64,000 nt of DNA from Anaerolineae bacterium (GTDB lineage: Bacteria; Chloroflexota; Anaerolineae; Aggregatilineales; Phototrophicaceae), in contig JALHNB010000001.1 in the NCBI GenBank assembly GCA_022843745.1, forward strand, positions 214,019 through 278,018. Reading direction: 5' to 3'. The notes under the pieces are model-generated. The model saw nothing but the letters and a program-made list of their open reading frames with translations. It was not told the DNA's origin and did not search any database. The position numbers were made by a program, and so were the translations under genes. This document shows positions 8,460-16,659 of the stretch, piece after piece (position 1 is the stretch's first letter; every line of letters begins with the position of its first letter).

Positions 8460-9614
8460 GTGTCATCTTTAATTTCTTTGCAGCGAGATCGCATCATGCG
8501 TTGGCTGCCGGGTCTGATTGCCGGGGCTCTGGCGTGGTTCGCGTTTGTATTCGTCGGCCAGACCTCCTTGATTCGCGCGTCTGGTCTGGCTGTCGTGATC
8601 GTTATTATGGCGATGACTTTGCGGCGATGGGGTGCAGCCCTAACGGTTATTGGCGGGCTGGCACTTGCCTTCAGCCCGGCCTTCTGGTCGCAAACAGGCG
8701 GTACGGACAGCCTGAATCTGCCGACAACTCTGCTTTTGGTCGCGTTGGCAGCACTCATCGTGGTGCTGCTGACAAGGCTCGGTGACTGGCCCTATCTGGG
8801 CTTGGTGGTTGGTGTGGGGCTGGTGATTTTTGCGGTTGTGTTCTGGGGGCAGGTCATAACGCCGCGCAGCTTACGCTTGACCACGCTGCTGGCTGCCGGG
8901 ATGTTTTATCTGCTGGTGCAGGCACTCTATATTACGCATCCCCGCCCGGATGAACTCCCGCCTGCGAATCTCAGTACACGGCATATGCTCGGTTTATTGC
9001 TGTGTTTTGGCGTTGGCGTCATCAACGATCCGCTTTTTACGCTGCTTGCTCCGGCGGTGGTGCTGGGTTTGCTGCTTTCTCGAACGCGGCTAGCATGGTG
9101 GTATTGGGGGCTGATCGTGGTTTTCATCGCGATTGGTGTTTATGGCATTGTGATTGAATATGTGAGTTCGACCTGGTGGCTGTACTCAGCGGCGCAGGCT
9201 GAGTCACAAAATCTGCGCGTCCCCTATGTCATGGCAGACGGTTGGCACGAGGCTTCACGCTGGATCAACCTGGTTGGCCTTGTCATCAGTCAATTTGGTG
9301 TCCTGGGTGTCCTGTTGGGGATTTTGGGATTGGCGCGGCTGGCACGCTGGTATCCGCCGTTGGGTTCGGTGACAATGATCGCTTATGCGGCCTATGTCAT
9401 TTTCGGCCTGGTCTACTTTGGGCGAAATAACGCAGTGCTGCTGCTGCCACTGATGATGATCCAGGTTTTCTGGATGACATACGCGGTATATTCATTCGGC
9501 GAGTGGATGAAAAAGAGTTTTACGGTTGCCAGACCAGTGGTACATTGGTTTGCGCCAGCCATTTATATCCTGCTCCCGCTGCTCATGTTGCTGCGCATTA
9601 CCGATGCCCCGTAG
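8460..9614 (+). CDS. Multi-pass membrane protein of unknown function in the shape operon
   Basis: About 384 aa from GTG 8460, which has AGTGAGG 5 nt upstream. A longer start at ATG 8406 would overlap PBP2 by 41 nt. After a short polar N-terminus, ten or more hydrophobic segments follow, e.g. WLPGLIAGALAWFAFVFVG, LLLVALAALIVVLLTRLGDW and YWGLIVVFIAIGVYGIVIEY. I recognise no catalytic motif or family. Its place between PBP2 and minC in a tight same-strand run suggests a role at the membrane in wall growth or division, but that is guilt by association only. Confidence 0.75.
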   Translation: MSSLISLQRDRIMRWLPGLIAGALAWFAFVFVGQTSLIRASGLAVVIVIMAMTLRRWGAALTVIGGLALAFSPAFWSQTGGTDSLNLPTTLLLVALAALIVVLLTRLGDWPYLGLVVGVGLVIFAVVFWGQVITPRSLRLTTLLAAGMFYLLVQALYITHPRPDELPPANLSTRHMLGLLLCFGVGVINDPLFTLLAPAVVLGLLLSRTRLAWWYWGLIVVFIAIGVYGIVIEYVSSTWWLYSAAQAESQNLRVPYVMADGWHEASRWINLVGLVISQFGVLGVLLGILGLARLARWYPPLGSVTMIAYAAYVIFGLVYFGRNNAVLLLPLMMIQVFWMTYAVYSFGEWMKKSFTVARPVVHWFAPAIYILLPLLMLLRITDAP

Positions 9615-9705
9615 CGCTCACCTGAAAAACAGTATACTATTGGTACAATAACAGCTTTGTGATTTTCAGAATTGATTCATTATATTCCCGATAGGTAGTC
9701 AACTT

Positions 9706-10392
9706 ATGCAGGAACAGACCTTTGTCATCAAAGGCGTGAAAGATGGGCTTCTCATTTCGCTCAGCCCAACAGAACAATGGCTTGCGATGACGACTGACTT
9801 AGCGGCTCATATCGACCAGCGCAGCGCCTTTTTCGCGGGTGCGCGCATCATCATCGATGTGGGAAATCGACCTGTTCCCAGGCATGAATTAAGCTCACTT
9901 AAAGCGCTGCTCGAAAGACGTGAGTTGACTCTGTGGGCAGTTTTGAGTGAAAGCAGCACAACAGTTGACTCCGCTAATGCGCTCGATCTGCGAACCAGCG
10001 CGGGCAGCATTGTCCCTGGAAGAACAACAGTTGAAGAAGCGACGGAAATCAACCCGGAAGAAAATGGCATCACCGGGGTGTTGATTCGGCGCACGCTGCG
10101 CTCTGGACGTATCGTTCACAGCTCCGGGCATGTCGTGGTTTATGGCGATGTGAACCCCGGCGCGGAAATAGTCGCCATTGGTGATGTTATCGTTTGGGGG
10201 CGGCTGCGTGGTAAAGTTCATGCTGGGGCAGAAGGTGACGAAAAATCCGTCGTTTGCGCCCTGGATATGATCCCCACACAACTGCGTATTGGTGGTTATA
10301 TTGTGACTTCGCCAGCCGACAAGCGGCATAAACCCAGGCCAGAGGTCGCTTCGGTGCGAAATAATCAAATTATAGTGGAAGCCTGGACATAG
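9706..10392 (+). CDS. minC: Septum-site-determining protein MinC
   Basis: 228 aa. The N-terminal domain (residues 1-100) resembles the FtsZ-inhibiting half of MinC (FVIKGVKDGLLISL, FAGARIIIDVGNR). The C-terminal beta-helix has the family signature IRRTLRSGRIVHSSGHVVVY, then GDVNPGAEIVAIGDVIVWG and GKVHAGAEGDEKS. MinC blocks FtsZ assembly away from mid-cell when recruited by MinD. It precedes minD by 11 bp, so minC-minD-minE form one unit. Confidence 0.94.
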   Translation: MQEQTFVIKGVKDGLLISLSPTEQWLAMTTDLAAHIDQRSAFFAGARIIIDVGNRPVPRHELSSLKALLERRELTLWAVLSESSTTVDSANALDLRTSAGSIVPGRTTVEEATEINPEENGITGVLIRRTLRSGRIVHSSGHVVVYGDVNPGAEIVAIGDVIVWGRLRGKVHAGAEGDEKSVVCALDMIPTQLRIGGYIVTSPADKRHKPRPEVASVRNNQIIVEAWT

Positions 10393-10403
10393 GTGGAAAG
10401 GGA

Positions 10404-11216
10404 ATGGGGATGGGGGGAAAAGTAGTCACCGTCACATCGGGTAAGGGCGGTGTGGGCAAGACAACTGCAACCGCCAATCTGGGTGCGGCGTTAGCCCGTA
10501 TGGGCAAATCTGTTGTCGTTATTGACGCCGATATTGGCCTTCGTAATCTCGATGTCGTTATGGGATTAGAGAACCGAATTGTATATGATCTGGTGGATGT
10601 CGTTGAAGGACGTTGCAAGCTGCGACAGGCCATGATTAAACATAAGCAGTTTCCAGAGTTATATCTGATTCCTGCTGCGCAAACCCGCGACAAAACGGCG
10701 GTCAGTCCGGCAGATATGATTCAATTGACCGACAAGCTGCGGCCAGAACTCGATTTTATTCTGATTGATTCGCCTGCCGGGATCGAACGCGGTTTTCGTA
10801 ACGCGGTTGCGCCCGCTGACGAGGTATTGATTGTCACCAACCCTGAAGTGTCGGCTGTACGCGATGCTGACCGCATTATCGGCCTGCTCGAAGCTGAAAA
10901 TAAAGGGCCTGGTAGGTTAATCCTCAATCGTGTAAAAATGGATATGGTGCGCAGGGGCGAAATGATGTCCGCCGATGATGTGACGGATATTCTCGCCATC
11001 AGCCTGATCGGCATTGTGCCGGAAGATGAGAATGTCGTACCAGCCTCAAATAGCGGTATTCCGGTTACACTGAACGAAAATTCACGCGCTGGGCAGGCTT
11101 TCCGCAATATCGCGCGGCGGCTCAACGGTGAAATTGTGCCATTTATGCAGTTGGACGAAGGCGGCGGTTTTTTCCAAAAGTTGGTACGCCTTTTTGCAGG
11201 CGGTAACGGTCAGTAG
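10404..11216 (+). CDS. minD: Septum-site-determining ATPase MinD
   Basis: 270 aa. Deviant Walker A SGKGGVGKTT, switch DADIGLRNLDVVMGLENR, and Walker B-like FILIDSPAGIERGF are all present. The C-terminal amphipathic helix GGFFQKLVRLFAGG is the membrane-targeting sequence. MinD cycles on and off the membrane with ATP and carries MinC. The ATG at 10404 follows AAGGG; a second ATG 6 nt later is also possible. Confidence 0.97.
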   Translation: MGMGGKVVTVTSGKGGVGKTTATANLGAALARMGKSVVVIDADIGLRNLDVVMGLENRIVYDLVDVVEGRCKLRQAMIKHKQFPELYLIPAAQTRDKTAVSPADMIQLTDKLRPELDFILIDSPAGIERGFRNAVAPADEVLIVTNPEVSAVRDADRIIGLLEAENKGPGRLILNRVKMDMVRRGEMMSADDVTDILAISLIGIVPEDENVVPASNSGIPVTLNENSRAGQAFRNIARRLNGEIVPFMQLDEGGGFFQKLVRLFAGGNGQ

Positions 11217-11229
11217 TGAGGTGTAGATA

Positions 11230-11547
11230 ATGGCTGGATTCCTGGATCGCGTGTTTGGTCGCGTCAATTCCAAAGGCAGTGGTTCAACTGCCAAAGAACG
11301 CTTGCAATTTATCCTGGTGCATGATCGTATTAATTTGCCGCCCGAACGCCTTCAAGCCATGAAGGAAGAAATTCTGGCTGTGATTTCGAAGTATGTTGCG
11401 GTCAACTCGGAAGACGTGGATATTGCATTGCAGCAGCGGCAGCGCGACAGCCTCATCGTCGCTGAAATTCCTTTTACCAGACCGCACGAAGATATCGAGA
11501 AGGATGACCCCGATACCCCACAGGAATCGAACCGCATTCTGGATTAA
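11230..11547 (+). CDS. minE: MinE topological specificity factor
   Basis: 105 aa. The N-terminal amphipathic segment MAGFLDRVFGR, KERLQFILVHDRINLPPE (MinD-binding region), and the C-terminal dimerisation part (EILAVISKYVAVNSEDVDI) match MinE. It stimulates MinD ATP hydrolysis and sets the pole-to-pole or standing pattern of MinCD. It starts 13 bp after minD. The C-terminal tail (KDDPDTPQESNRILD) is acidic and slightly longer than in E. coli. Confidence 0.93.
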   Translation: MAGFLDRVFGRVNSKGSGSTAKERLQFILVHDRINLPPERLQAMKEEILAVISKYVAVNSEDVDIALQQRQRDSLIVAEIPFTRPHEDIEKDDPDTPQESNRILD

Positions 11548-11618
11548 CGCTCAATCAGCCTACAATCTCAGATGCATCTGACAATAGGCTCATGCTACAA
11601 TTCTCAGATATGCTTGGC

Positions 11619-11624
11619 TATAAT
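11619..11624 (+). promoter_or_regulatory. Candidate -10 element for rodA
   Basis: An extended -10 sequence, TTGGCTATAAT, ends at 11624 in the 113-bp gap between minE and rodA. No good -35 is present. It could give rodA its own promoter in addition to read-through from the min genes. Confidence 0.35.
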
Positions 11625-11660
11625 GAGTCTCATGTTGAAAATCGAGTGTGGTAAGAAGCC

Positions 11661-12761
11661 ATGATTCATTCAGAACCCATCTGGCGCAGGTTTGATTACG
11701 TGCTGTTTGGCGTGACGATCCTGTTGATCGTTTTTGGTGTCCTTATGATTCGCAGCTCGACACAGGGCGCGATTGACCCAACACTCATGACTCGTGTCCC
11801 GGATCAGATTCGGTTTGCGATTCTCGGTATTGTTTTGATGCTGGTGCTTTCGCTCATGGATTATCGCCTCCTGAGCGGCCTGCAAAGCTGGATTTACCTG
11901 GTGATGGTCACTTTGCTGGTGCTGGTGCTGTTTTTTGGCGTGGCTGGCGATGGCGGTGTTACGCAAGGGTGGATTAACCTGGGTATTCGCGTACAGCCCG
12001 CAGAAATCGCCAAAGTGTTGATTATCATCACCCTCGCGCATTTTCTCGCCAGACGTTATGAGCAAATGGGCAGCCTCTGGACTATTATCCTCTCCCTCAT
12101 CCATATCGGTATCCCGGCTGGCCTGATTTTTATCCAGCCCGATCTGGGTATGACCATTGTTTTTGCCGTTGTCTGGTTTGTGATGATTTGGGCAGCGGGT
12201 TTGCGGCTGAAGCATATTGCGCTGTTCGTGCTTATCATGGCGATTTCTGCGCCGCTGGTCTGGACGCAAATGGAAGACTACCAGCGCTCGCGTATTACCA
12301 CCTTTATCAGTCCACAAAGCGACCCCGATTCGTATTACAACATTCGTCAGGCGTTGATTAGCGTGGGGTCGGGCGGTGCAGTCGGCAAAGGCTACTCGGT
12401 TGGCTCACAGAATAAAGGCCGCTTCCTGCGCGTGCGGCATACCGATTTTATCTTCAGTGTAATTTCCGAGGAATTCGGTTTTGTCGGCGGCATGGCTGTC
12501 CTTGCCCTGATCGCGCTGGTTTTGATGCGTATCCTGTACGGTGCGCAGATGGCTCCTGACGCTTTCGGCAGCCTGATCTGCTACGGTGTCGCCGCTTTCA
12601 TCTTTTTCCAGACTGTCACCTCTGTGGGCATGAATCTGGGCCTAATCCCCGTAACCGGATTGACGCTGCCGTTTATTAGCTCTGGTGGAACATCTCTCCT
12701 GTCAACGCTTGCAGGGGTTGGTCTGGCGGAAAGCGTGATCGCCCGCCGCCGCCGATTTTAG
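11661..12761 (+). CDS. rodA: Peptidoglycan polymerase RodA (SEDS family)
   Basis: 366 aa with about ten membrane helices and SEDS landmarks: GWINLGIRVQPAEIAKVLII, IQPDLGMTIVF, VGSQNKGRFLRVRHTDFIFS with SEEFGFVGG, and the C-terminal GLIPVTGLTLPFISSGGTS. Presence of mreBCD and PBP2 in the same block makes RodA more likely than FtsW. It polymerises glycan strands from lipid II and works with PBP2. Start ATG 11661 has GGTAAGAAG upstream. Confidence 0.93.
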   Translation: MIHSEPIWRRFDYVLFGVTILLIVFGVLMIRSSTQGAIDPTLMTRVPDQIRFAILGIVLMLVLSLMDYRLLSGLQSWIYLVMVTLLVLVLFFGVAGDGGVTQGWINLGIRVQPAEIAKVLIIITLAHFLARRYEQMGSLWTIILSLIHIGIPAGLIFIQPDLGMTIVFAVVWFVMIWAAGLRLKHIALFVLIMAISAPLVWTQMEDYQRSRITTFISPQSDPDSYYNIRQALISVGSGGAVGKGYSVGSQNKGRFLRVRHTDFIFSVISEEFGFVGGMAVLALIALVLMRILYGAQMAPDAFGSLICYGVAAFIFFQTVTSVGMNLGLIPVTGLTLPFISSGGTSLLSTLAGVGLAESVIARRRRF

Positions 12762-12956
12762 CGACTCGCTTTCCGCAATCAGCCGCCAGATTCAGCTTTT
12801 TACCCCAAATTAAAAGTCTGAGATATACATTTTCCAACGAGTACAATAAAATCTGCTTCTACAAGATCGTTCTATTTCTTGTAGGGGCGCACAGCCGTGC
12901 GCCCGAATTCTCTGAACGATTGCATCATGAACATCATTAACGGAGGAGTTTGACCT
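12762..12956. other. Intergenic region between rodA and gltX
   Basis: This 195-bp gap holds one hairpin repeat (12881-12904) and the gltX ribosome-binding site GGAGGAG (12942-12948). An AT-rich stretch around TACAATAAAA (about 12842) could be a gltX -10. No ORF was seen. Confidence 0.6.
12881..12904. repeat. GTAG-led hairpin repeat, copy 1
   Basis: GTAG is followed by a perfect 8-bp stem GGGCGCAC / GTGCGCCC around a 4-nt loop (AGCC). The same layout (GTAG, 8-bp stem opening GGGC, 4-nt loop) occurs at 59975-59998 with a different stem sequence. This suggests a dispersed palindromic repeat rather than a gene-specific terminator; there is no T-run after it. Confidence 0.6.
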
Positions 12957-14450
12957 GTGAGCGATTCATCGTCCCGACCCGTGCGCGTCCGGTTTGCGCC
13001 CAGCCCAACCGGCTCGCTGCATATTGGCGGGCTGCGCACTGCTCTCTTTAATTGGCTGTTTGCCCGTCACAACGGCGGCAAATTTATCCTGCGCATCGAA
13101 GATACCGACCAAAAGCGCTATGACCCCGATGCCCTGCGTTCGCTGACCGAAGCGCTGCGCTGGGCTGGCCTCGATTGGGACGAAGGCCCGGAAGTCGGTG
13201 GCGATTATGGCCCGTATGTCCAGTCGGAACGGCTGGAATTCTATCAAAGGTATGCACAGCAGCTTCTGGACGAAGGCAAAGCTTATCGATGCTATTGCAC
13301 GTCGGAACGCTTGCAGCAGGTCAATAAAGAAAAAGAAGCGCGTAAAGAAACGCCGGGTTATGACCGCCACTGCCGCAATTTGTCGCCACAACAGCTTGCA
13401 GAAAATGAGTCAAACGGACTGAAATCGGTTGTTCGCTTTAAGATGCCGCTGGATGGTCAAACTATCGTCAATGATATAGTGCGCGGTGAGGTCGTTTTCG
13501 AGAACGTCGGACAGCAGGATAGCGTTCTGCTGAAATCCGACGGTTTTCCGACTTATCATCTTGCGCATGTTGTTGACGATCACTTGATGGAAATTTCGCA
13601 CGTCATGCGGGCGATTGAATGGCTGCCCTCTGCGCCGCTACATATCCAACTGTGGCAGTCATTTGGTTGGGAAATGCCCTTTTACGCGCATTTACCCGTA
13701 ATGCTCAACCCAAATGGTGGGGGCAAGATGAGCAAGCGTAAACCGCCGCGTGATAAAGCGGGCAATATTATTCCCGTGATGGTGCATGACTATATCGCAA
13801 AAGGTTATCTGCCAGAAGCACTCGATAATTTCCTGGCAAATATCGGCTGGTCGTTTGGCGATGAGCGCGAAGTGTTTACGATGGCTGAGGCTATCGAGCG
13901 CTTTGATCTGACGCATATCAACCCTGCCAACAGCGCTTTTCCCGTTGAAAAACTCGACTGGCTCAACGGTGTATATATCCGCGAGATGCCTGTCGAAGAA
14001 CTGGCGCGGCGGCTGCGCGAACCCTTAGAAAAAGCCGGATTCGAAGTGAATGTGGATATACTGCTCAAAGTCACGCCGCTGGTGCAGACGCGCATTAAGA
14101 CGCTGAATGACGTCGTGGAGATGTCCGGGTTTTTCTTCCGCGAAGAATTTGTTCCTGCGCCGCGTGAGCAGTTGATTCCCAAGAAAATGGACGCAGCAAA
14201 AACTCGCGAGGCGCTCGAATTGGCCTGCGCTCATCTCACCAAACTGGAAAACTTTGACCATGAACATATGGAAGCGGAAATGCGGGCGCTGGCTGAAGAA
14301 CTGGGTCTGAAAGTGGGCGATCTTTTCAGCGCACTTCGCTCTGCCGTGACAGGGCAGGTGATCTCGACACCGTTATTTCAGTCGATGGAAATTATCGGTA
14401 AAGAGGAGTCGCTGCGGCGTATCCAACAGGCTGTCGAAAGCCTCGGCTGA
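12957..14450 (+). CDS. gltX: Glutamyl-tRNA synthetase
   Basis: 497 aa from GTG 12957 with GGAGGAG 8 nt upstream. The class I HIGH-type signature is RFAPSPTGSLHIGGLRTALF and the KMSKS-type loop is GGGKMSKRKPP. RIEDTDQKRY and DGFPTYHLAHVVDDHLM are also typical. A C-terminal helical anticodon-binding domain follows. Charges tRNA-Glu and, in bacteria lacking GlnRS, also tRNA-Gln for later amidation. A tRNA-Gln gene lies 68 bp downstream, which is a functional echo. Confidence 0.96.
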   Translation: MSDSSSRPVRVRFAPSPTGSLHIGGLRTALFNWLFARHNGGKFILRIEDTDQKRYDPDALRSLTEALRWAGLDWDEGPEVGGDYGPYVQSERLEFYQRYAQQLLDEGKAYRCYCTSERLQQVNKEKEARKETPGYDRHCRNLSPQQLAENESNGLKSVVRFKMPLDGQTIVNDIVRGEVVFENVGQQDSVLLKSDGFPTYHLAHVVDDHLMEISHVMRAIEWLPSAPLHIQLWQSFGWEMPFYAHLPVMLNPNGGGKMSKRKPPRDKAGNIIPVMVHDYIAKGYLPEALDNFLANIGWSFGDEREVFTMAEAIERFDLTHINPANSAFPVEKLDWLNGVYIREMPVEELARRLREPLEKAGFEVNVDILLKVTPLVQTRIKTLNDVVEMSGFFFREEFVPAPREQLIPKKMDAAKTREALELACAHLTKLENFDHEHMEAEMRALAEELGLKVGDLFSALRSAVTGQVISTPLFQSMEIIGKEESLRRIQQAVESLG

Positions 14451-14482
14451 ACCTGATGAAGTAGCTGGGCTGATACTTGAAA

Positions 14483-14510
14483 TGGGCATTTTGCTATGAT
14501 AAAATGCCCA
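14483..14510. terminator. Perfect hairpin between gltX and tRNA-Gln
   Basis: TGGGCATTTT (14483-14492) pairs exactly with AAAATGCCCA (14501-14510) around an 8-nt loop. It lacks a U-tract after it, so it may be a weak terminator or processing hairpin for the gltX transcript. The loop region also contains TATGAT, a possible -10 for the tRNA. Confidence 0.45.
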
Positions 14511-14518
14511 AATCCCTT

Positions 14519-14589
14519 TGGGGGATAGTTCAACGGCAGAACTACTGACTCTGACTCAGTCGATCTTGGTTCGAATCCAGGTCCCCCAG
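14519..14589 (+). tRNA. tRNA-Gln (anticodon CTG)
   Basis: Cloverleaf by eye: acceptor TGGGGGA / TCCCCCA, D arm around GTTCAACGGCAGAAC, anticodon stem ACTGA / TCAGT with loop CTCTGAC (anticodon CTG, codon CAG), T arm CTTGG-TTCGAAT-CCAGG with one G-T pair, discriminator G. CCA is not encoded. The 3' end is the site of the inserted remnant described at 14607-16546. Confidence 0.93.
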
Positions 14590-14606
14590 CAATCTGAAGC
14601 ACCACC

Positions 14607-14638
14607 AAAACTGGCGAGGTTATCCCCGCCAGTTTTTT
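14607..14638 (+). terminator. Intrinsic terminator after tRNA-Gln
   Basis: AAAACTGGCG and CGCCAGTTTT form a stem of about 10 bp followed by TTTTTT. A near copy, with the same downstream bases ATTTGTGG, occurs at 16508-16546, about 1.9 kb away. Confidence 0.85.
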
Positions 14639-14646
14639 ATTTGTGG

Positions 14647-14853
14647 TCAGTTACCTTCGTGGCAGTTCACACTGCGTATCTCATCAGTCAAATCTCGGAG
14701 ATACGAGAATGGTGTCTGCAATTCCAACCGTATCGTTCCCTCAGAGTTCACGATAACTCGTTCAACCACCTGATGCAGCATTGCTTTTTGATCGCTGCGT
14801 TCCAGACTGTTATACAGCACTCCAATGTTCGCGATGTTTTCCTTAGTTTTGAC
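14647..14853 (-). pseudogene. C-terminal remnant of a large serine recombinase
   Basis: A 68-codon open stretch with no start, bounded upstream by an in-frame TGA (14854-14856). It reads NIGVLYNSLERSDQKAMLHQ, VVERVIVNSEGTIRLELQ and TPFSYLRDL before its stop. That order (an L..L..E/D-K..LL..LVERV-V, basic strand, PF-YL tail) is the typical end of large serine recombinases; this is recognition by pattern, not by search. The catalytic N-terminal domain is absent, so the fragment is dead. It abuts tRNA-Gln and its 5' side overlaps the 3' end of the neighbouring propeller gene by 11 nt, as expected after a deletion. Confidence 0.6.
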
Positions 14854-16156
14854 TCACTGAAAATACATCGTCAGGAAACCGACGGGGTGTGGTGCCGATG
14901 TGCTGTGCCTCCTCGCCAAGAGTAGCGTAGAACAAATCACGCCTCTCGCTGAAAATATCCGCATTGTCGTTCACTACTACACGATAGATATACTGTGACT
15001 CATCGATAAAATCAAGCGAGCGGACCTGCCCATCAATTTTCTGAACGATGTCACATGCGCTGAAATCATCACACGCACGGCTTAGGGTCGCTACCCCGCC
15101 TCGCTGTTCTAGCCGGTATACACGACCTCTTGGGGTTAATGCTATGAATGCATATTCATCACGTCCATAACATATGACGGTGTTCTGTGAACTTGGTGCG
15201 AGTTGAATTTCATCTGTCACTGTAAATGCCACGAAATCGCAGCCTTCATTCTCTCCCGTGCTATAAATTGCCTGTACCCCATCGGCTACGAAGCGTAACG
15301 TCCAGTAGTTGAAGTTTTCATTTTCCTCGGATGCGAGGACTTTAGTTGTCCCATCCATGTGAATTTGTACCACATCAACCTCAGGGTATACGGTGTTGCC
15401 ATCAGCATCGGTTTCCGTCCAACCGACCCTGGTTGTGAGATCGACGGCTAACAGTGATTCAGAATCGGCAGCCCAACGCATATCGGGATAATAGTAATTA
15501 TGCGATGTATCGGCGCTTTGCTCGAATCTGTACACGTTTGGGAGCGCCATGCGCCCATCCAAACCGATGATACTAATATCTGTATCTGTTGCGATTGCAG
15601 CATGTTCACCATCCGGTGAAATCACGAAACTACCGTACTCGTCAGTGATATGAGCTAGCACTCTGTTACCCGTTTCAGTATCAACGGTATAAAGGTTCGC
15701 ATGAGTGTTCGAAAAACTAGCGACTTCAGATTGATCAAAAGTATTAAAAGCGATGAGCGACGTGCCCGGTACCCATTCTAGATTGTGGATAAAGACACTG
15801 TAACCATAGTCGAAGTCCCCACGGTAGTCATCCAAATCTACGAGTTGCTGAGGCTTTTCTTCGTCGATGCCGATTACCCAGAGAGAAGTGCTACGATATT
15901 GATAATCAGCAATATCGAGGTCATCGTATCCCGGTTTCTGAACCCTACCATCATCTTGTGTGAAAACTATCTGGGTGCCAGATGGCTTCAACCAAACCCG
16001 GTCAATATTACCCGTGTCGAGAAGGATACGTCGGGTTCCATCCTGCCATAAGTAGAGGTTGCCATCTTCAACAAAGGCGATGATAGGTGTCATCGGCTGA
16101 GCAGATAATGCCCCCATGAATAGCACAACGAATACCGTAATCAGGACTGTACGCAT
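14843..16156 (-). CDS. Secreted beta-propeller-like protein (PD40/WD40 style)
   Basis: About 437 aa from ATG 16156, which has AGGAG 8 nt upstream (an upstream ATG at 16177 lacks one). A signal peptide (RTVLITVFVVLFMGALSAQ) is followed by repeated blade-like units: IIAFVEDGNLYLWQDGTRR, WLKPSGTQIVFTQDDGR, FVISPDGEHAAIATD and DMRWAADSESLLAV. These resemble TolB-like/PD40 propeller repeats of the kind used for binding rather than catalysis. Codon and base choice look more A/T-rich than the flanking operons. It lies between two copies of a tRNA 3'-end and terminator sequence, so it is likely horizontally acquired cargo. Confidence 0.75.
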   Translation of the reverse strand: MRTVLITVFVVLFMGALSAQPMTPIIAFVEDGNLYLWQDGTRRILLDTGNIDRVWLKPSGTQIVFTQDDGRVQKPGYDDLDIADYQYRSTSLWVIGIDEEKPQQLVDLDDYRGDFDYGYSVFIHNLEWVPGTSLIAFNTFDQSEVASFSNTHANLYTVDTETGNRVLAHITDEYGSFVISPDGEHAAIATDTDISIIGLDGRMALPNVYRFEQSADTSHNYYYPDMRWAADSESLLAVDLTTRVGWTETDADGNTVYPEVDVVQIHMDGTTKVLASEENENFNYWTLRFVADGVQAIYSTGENEGCDFVAFTVTDEIQLAPSSQNTVICYGRDEYAFIALTPRGRVYRLEQRGGVATLSRACDDFSACDIVQKIDGQVRSLDFIDESQYIYRVVVNDNADIFSERRDLFYATLGEEAQHIGTTPRRFPDDVFSVSQN

Positions 16157-16177
16157 AGATTCATCTCCTATGAGCAT

Positions 16178-16659
16178 CGTTCATTACTCCTAGTATAAAT
16201 CATGCAGATAAAACATGACTATTTCATATCGATAACAGCATGATCGGTTTAAATTATTTACTGTCGTAAAGTCATTCCTAGAACGAAATGCCCCTTCGTC
16301 GCGGCGCTGCTGTCGGCAATTCACGTTCTGCCCTTCCAGCATCGATGCTCCACTCAATCATCGAATAGCAAAAACGATGTGCGAGTTTGTGAAGCGTATG
16401 AGTTTTGCACGTTGAGGAAACGTAATACAGTGGAGATAATCGAAGATATTCAGACTTTTGTGATGTTCGACTTGGCTATAGTTCGCCCAGCAATCCAATA
16501 TGTTTTGAAAACTGGCGAGGTTAACACGGCCAGTTTTTATTTGTGGCGCTGCCATATCCCAAATCGCTATATCCCAAGTTGTTGTCTATATCCCAAAGCT
16601 GTCATAGCCTAAAGTGCGCAAACGCGGTAGAAAAGAGAAAATTCACCAGGAGGCAAAAA
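16178..16659. other. Gene-poor region with degraded tRNA-Gln 3' end
   Basis: No convincing coding frame was seen. The right part carries the degraded duplicate of the tRNA end and terminator (16468-16546). After it come three near-identical ATATCCCAA units between 16552 and 16600, then the ribosome-binding site AGGAGG of the next gene. Confidence 0.6.
16468..16546 (+). repeat. Degraded duplicate of tRNA-Gln 3' end plus terminator (att-like)
   Basis: In order it matches the tRNA-Gln region: CGACTTGG (tRNA: CGATCTTGG), GTTCG, CCCAGCAATC (exact match to 14585-14594, spanning the tRNA end), then AAAACTGGCGAGGTTA and a GGCCAGTTTTT arm with ATTTGTGG. The spacing between the two CCCAGCAATC copies is 1901 bp. 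This is what an old attR/attL duplication at a tRNA gene looks like. The hairpin (AACTGGC / GCCAGTT) may still terminate transcription. Confidence 0.6.

Noticed and set aside
11670-12317. 215-codon minus-strand frame rich in His, Gln and Asn
   Set aside because: Exact antisense of the rodA membrane helices; the odd composition is what complementing hydrophobic codons gives.
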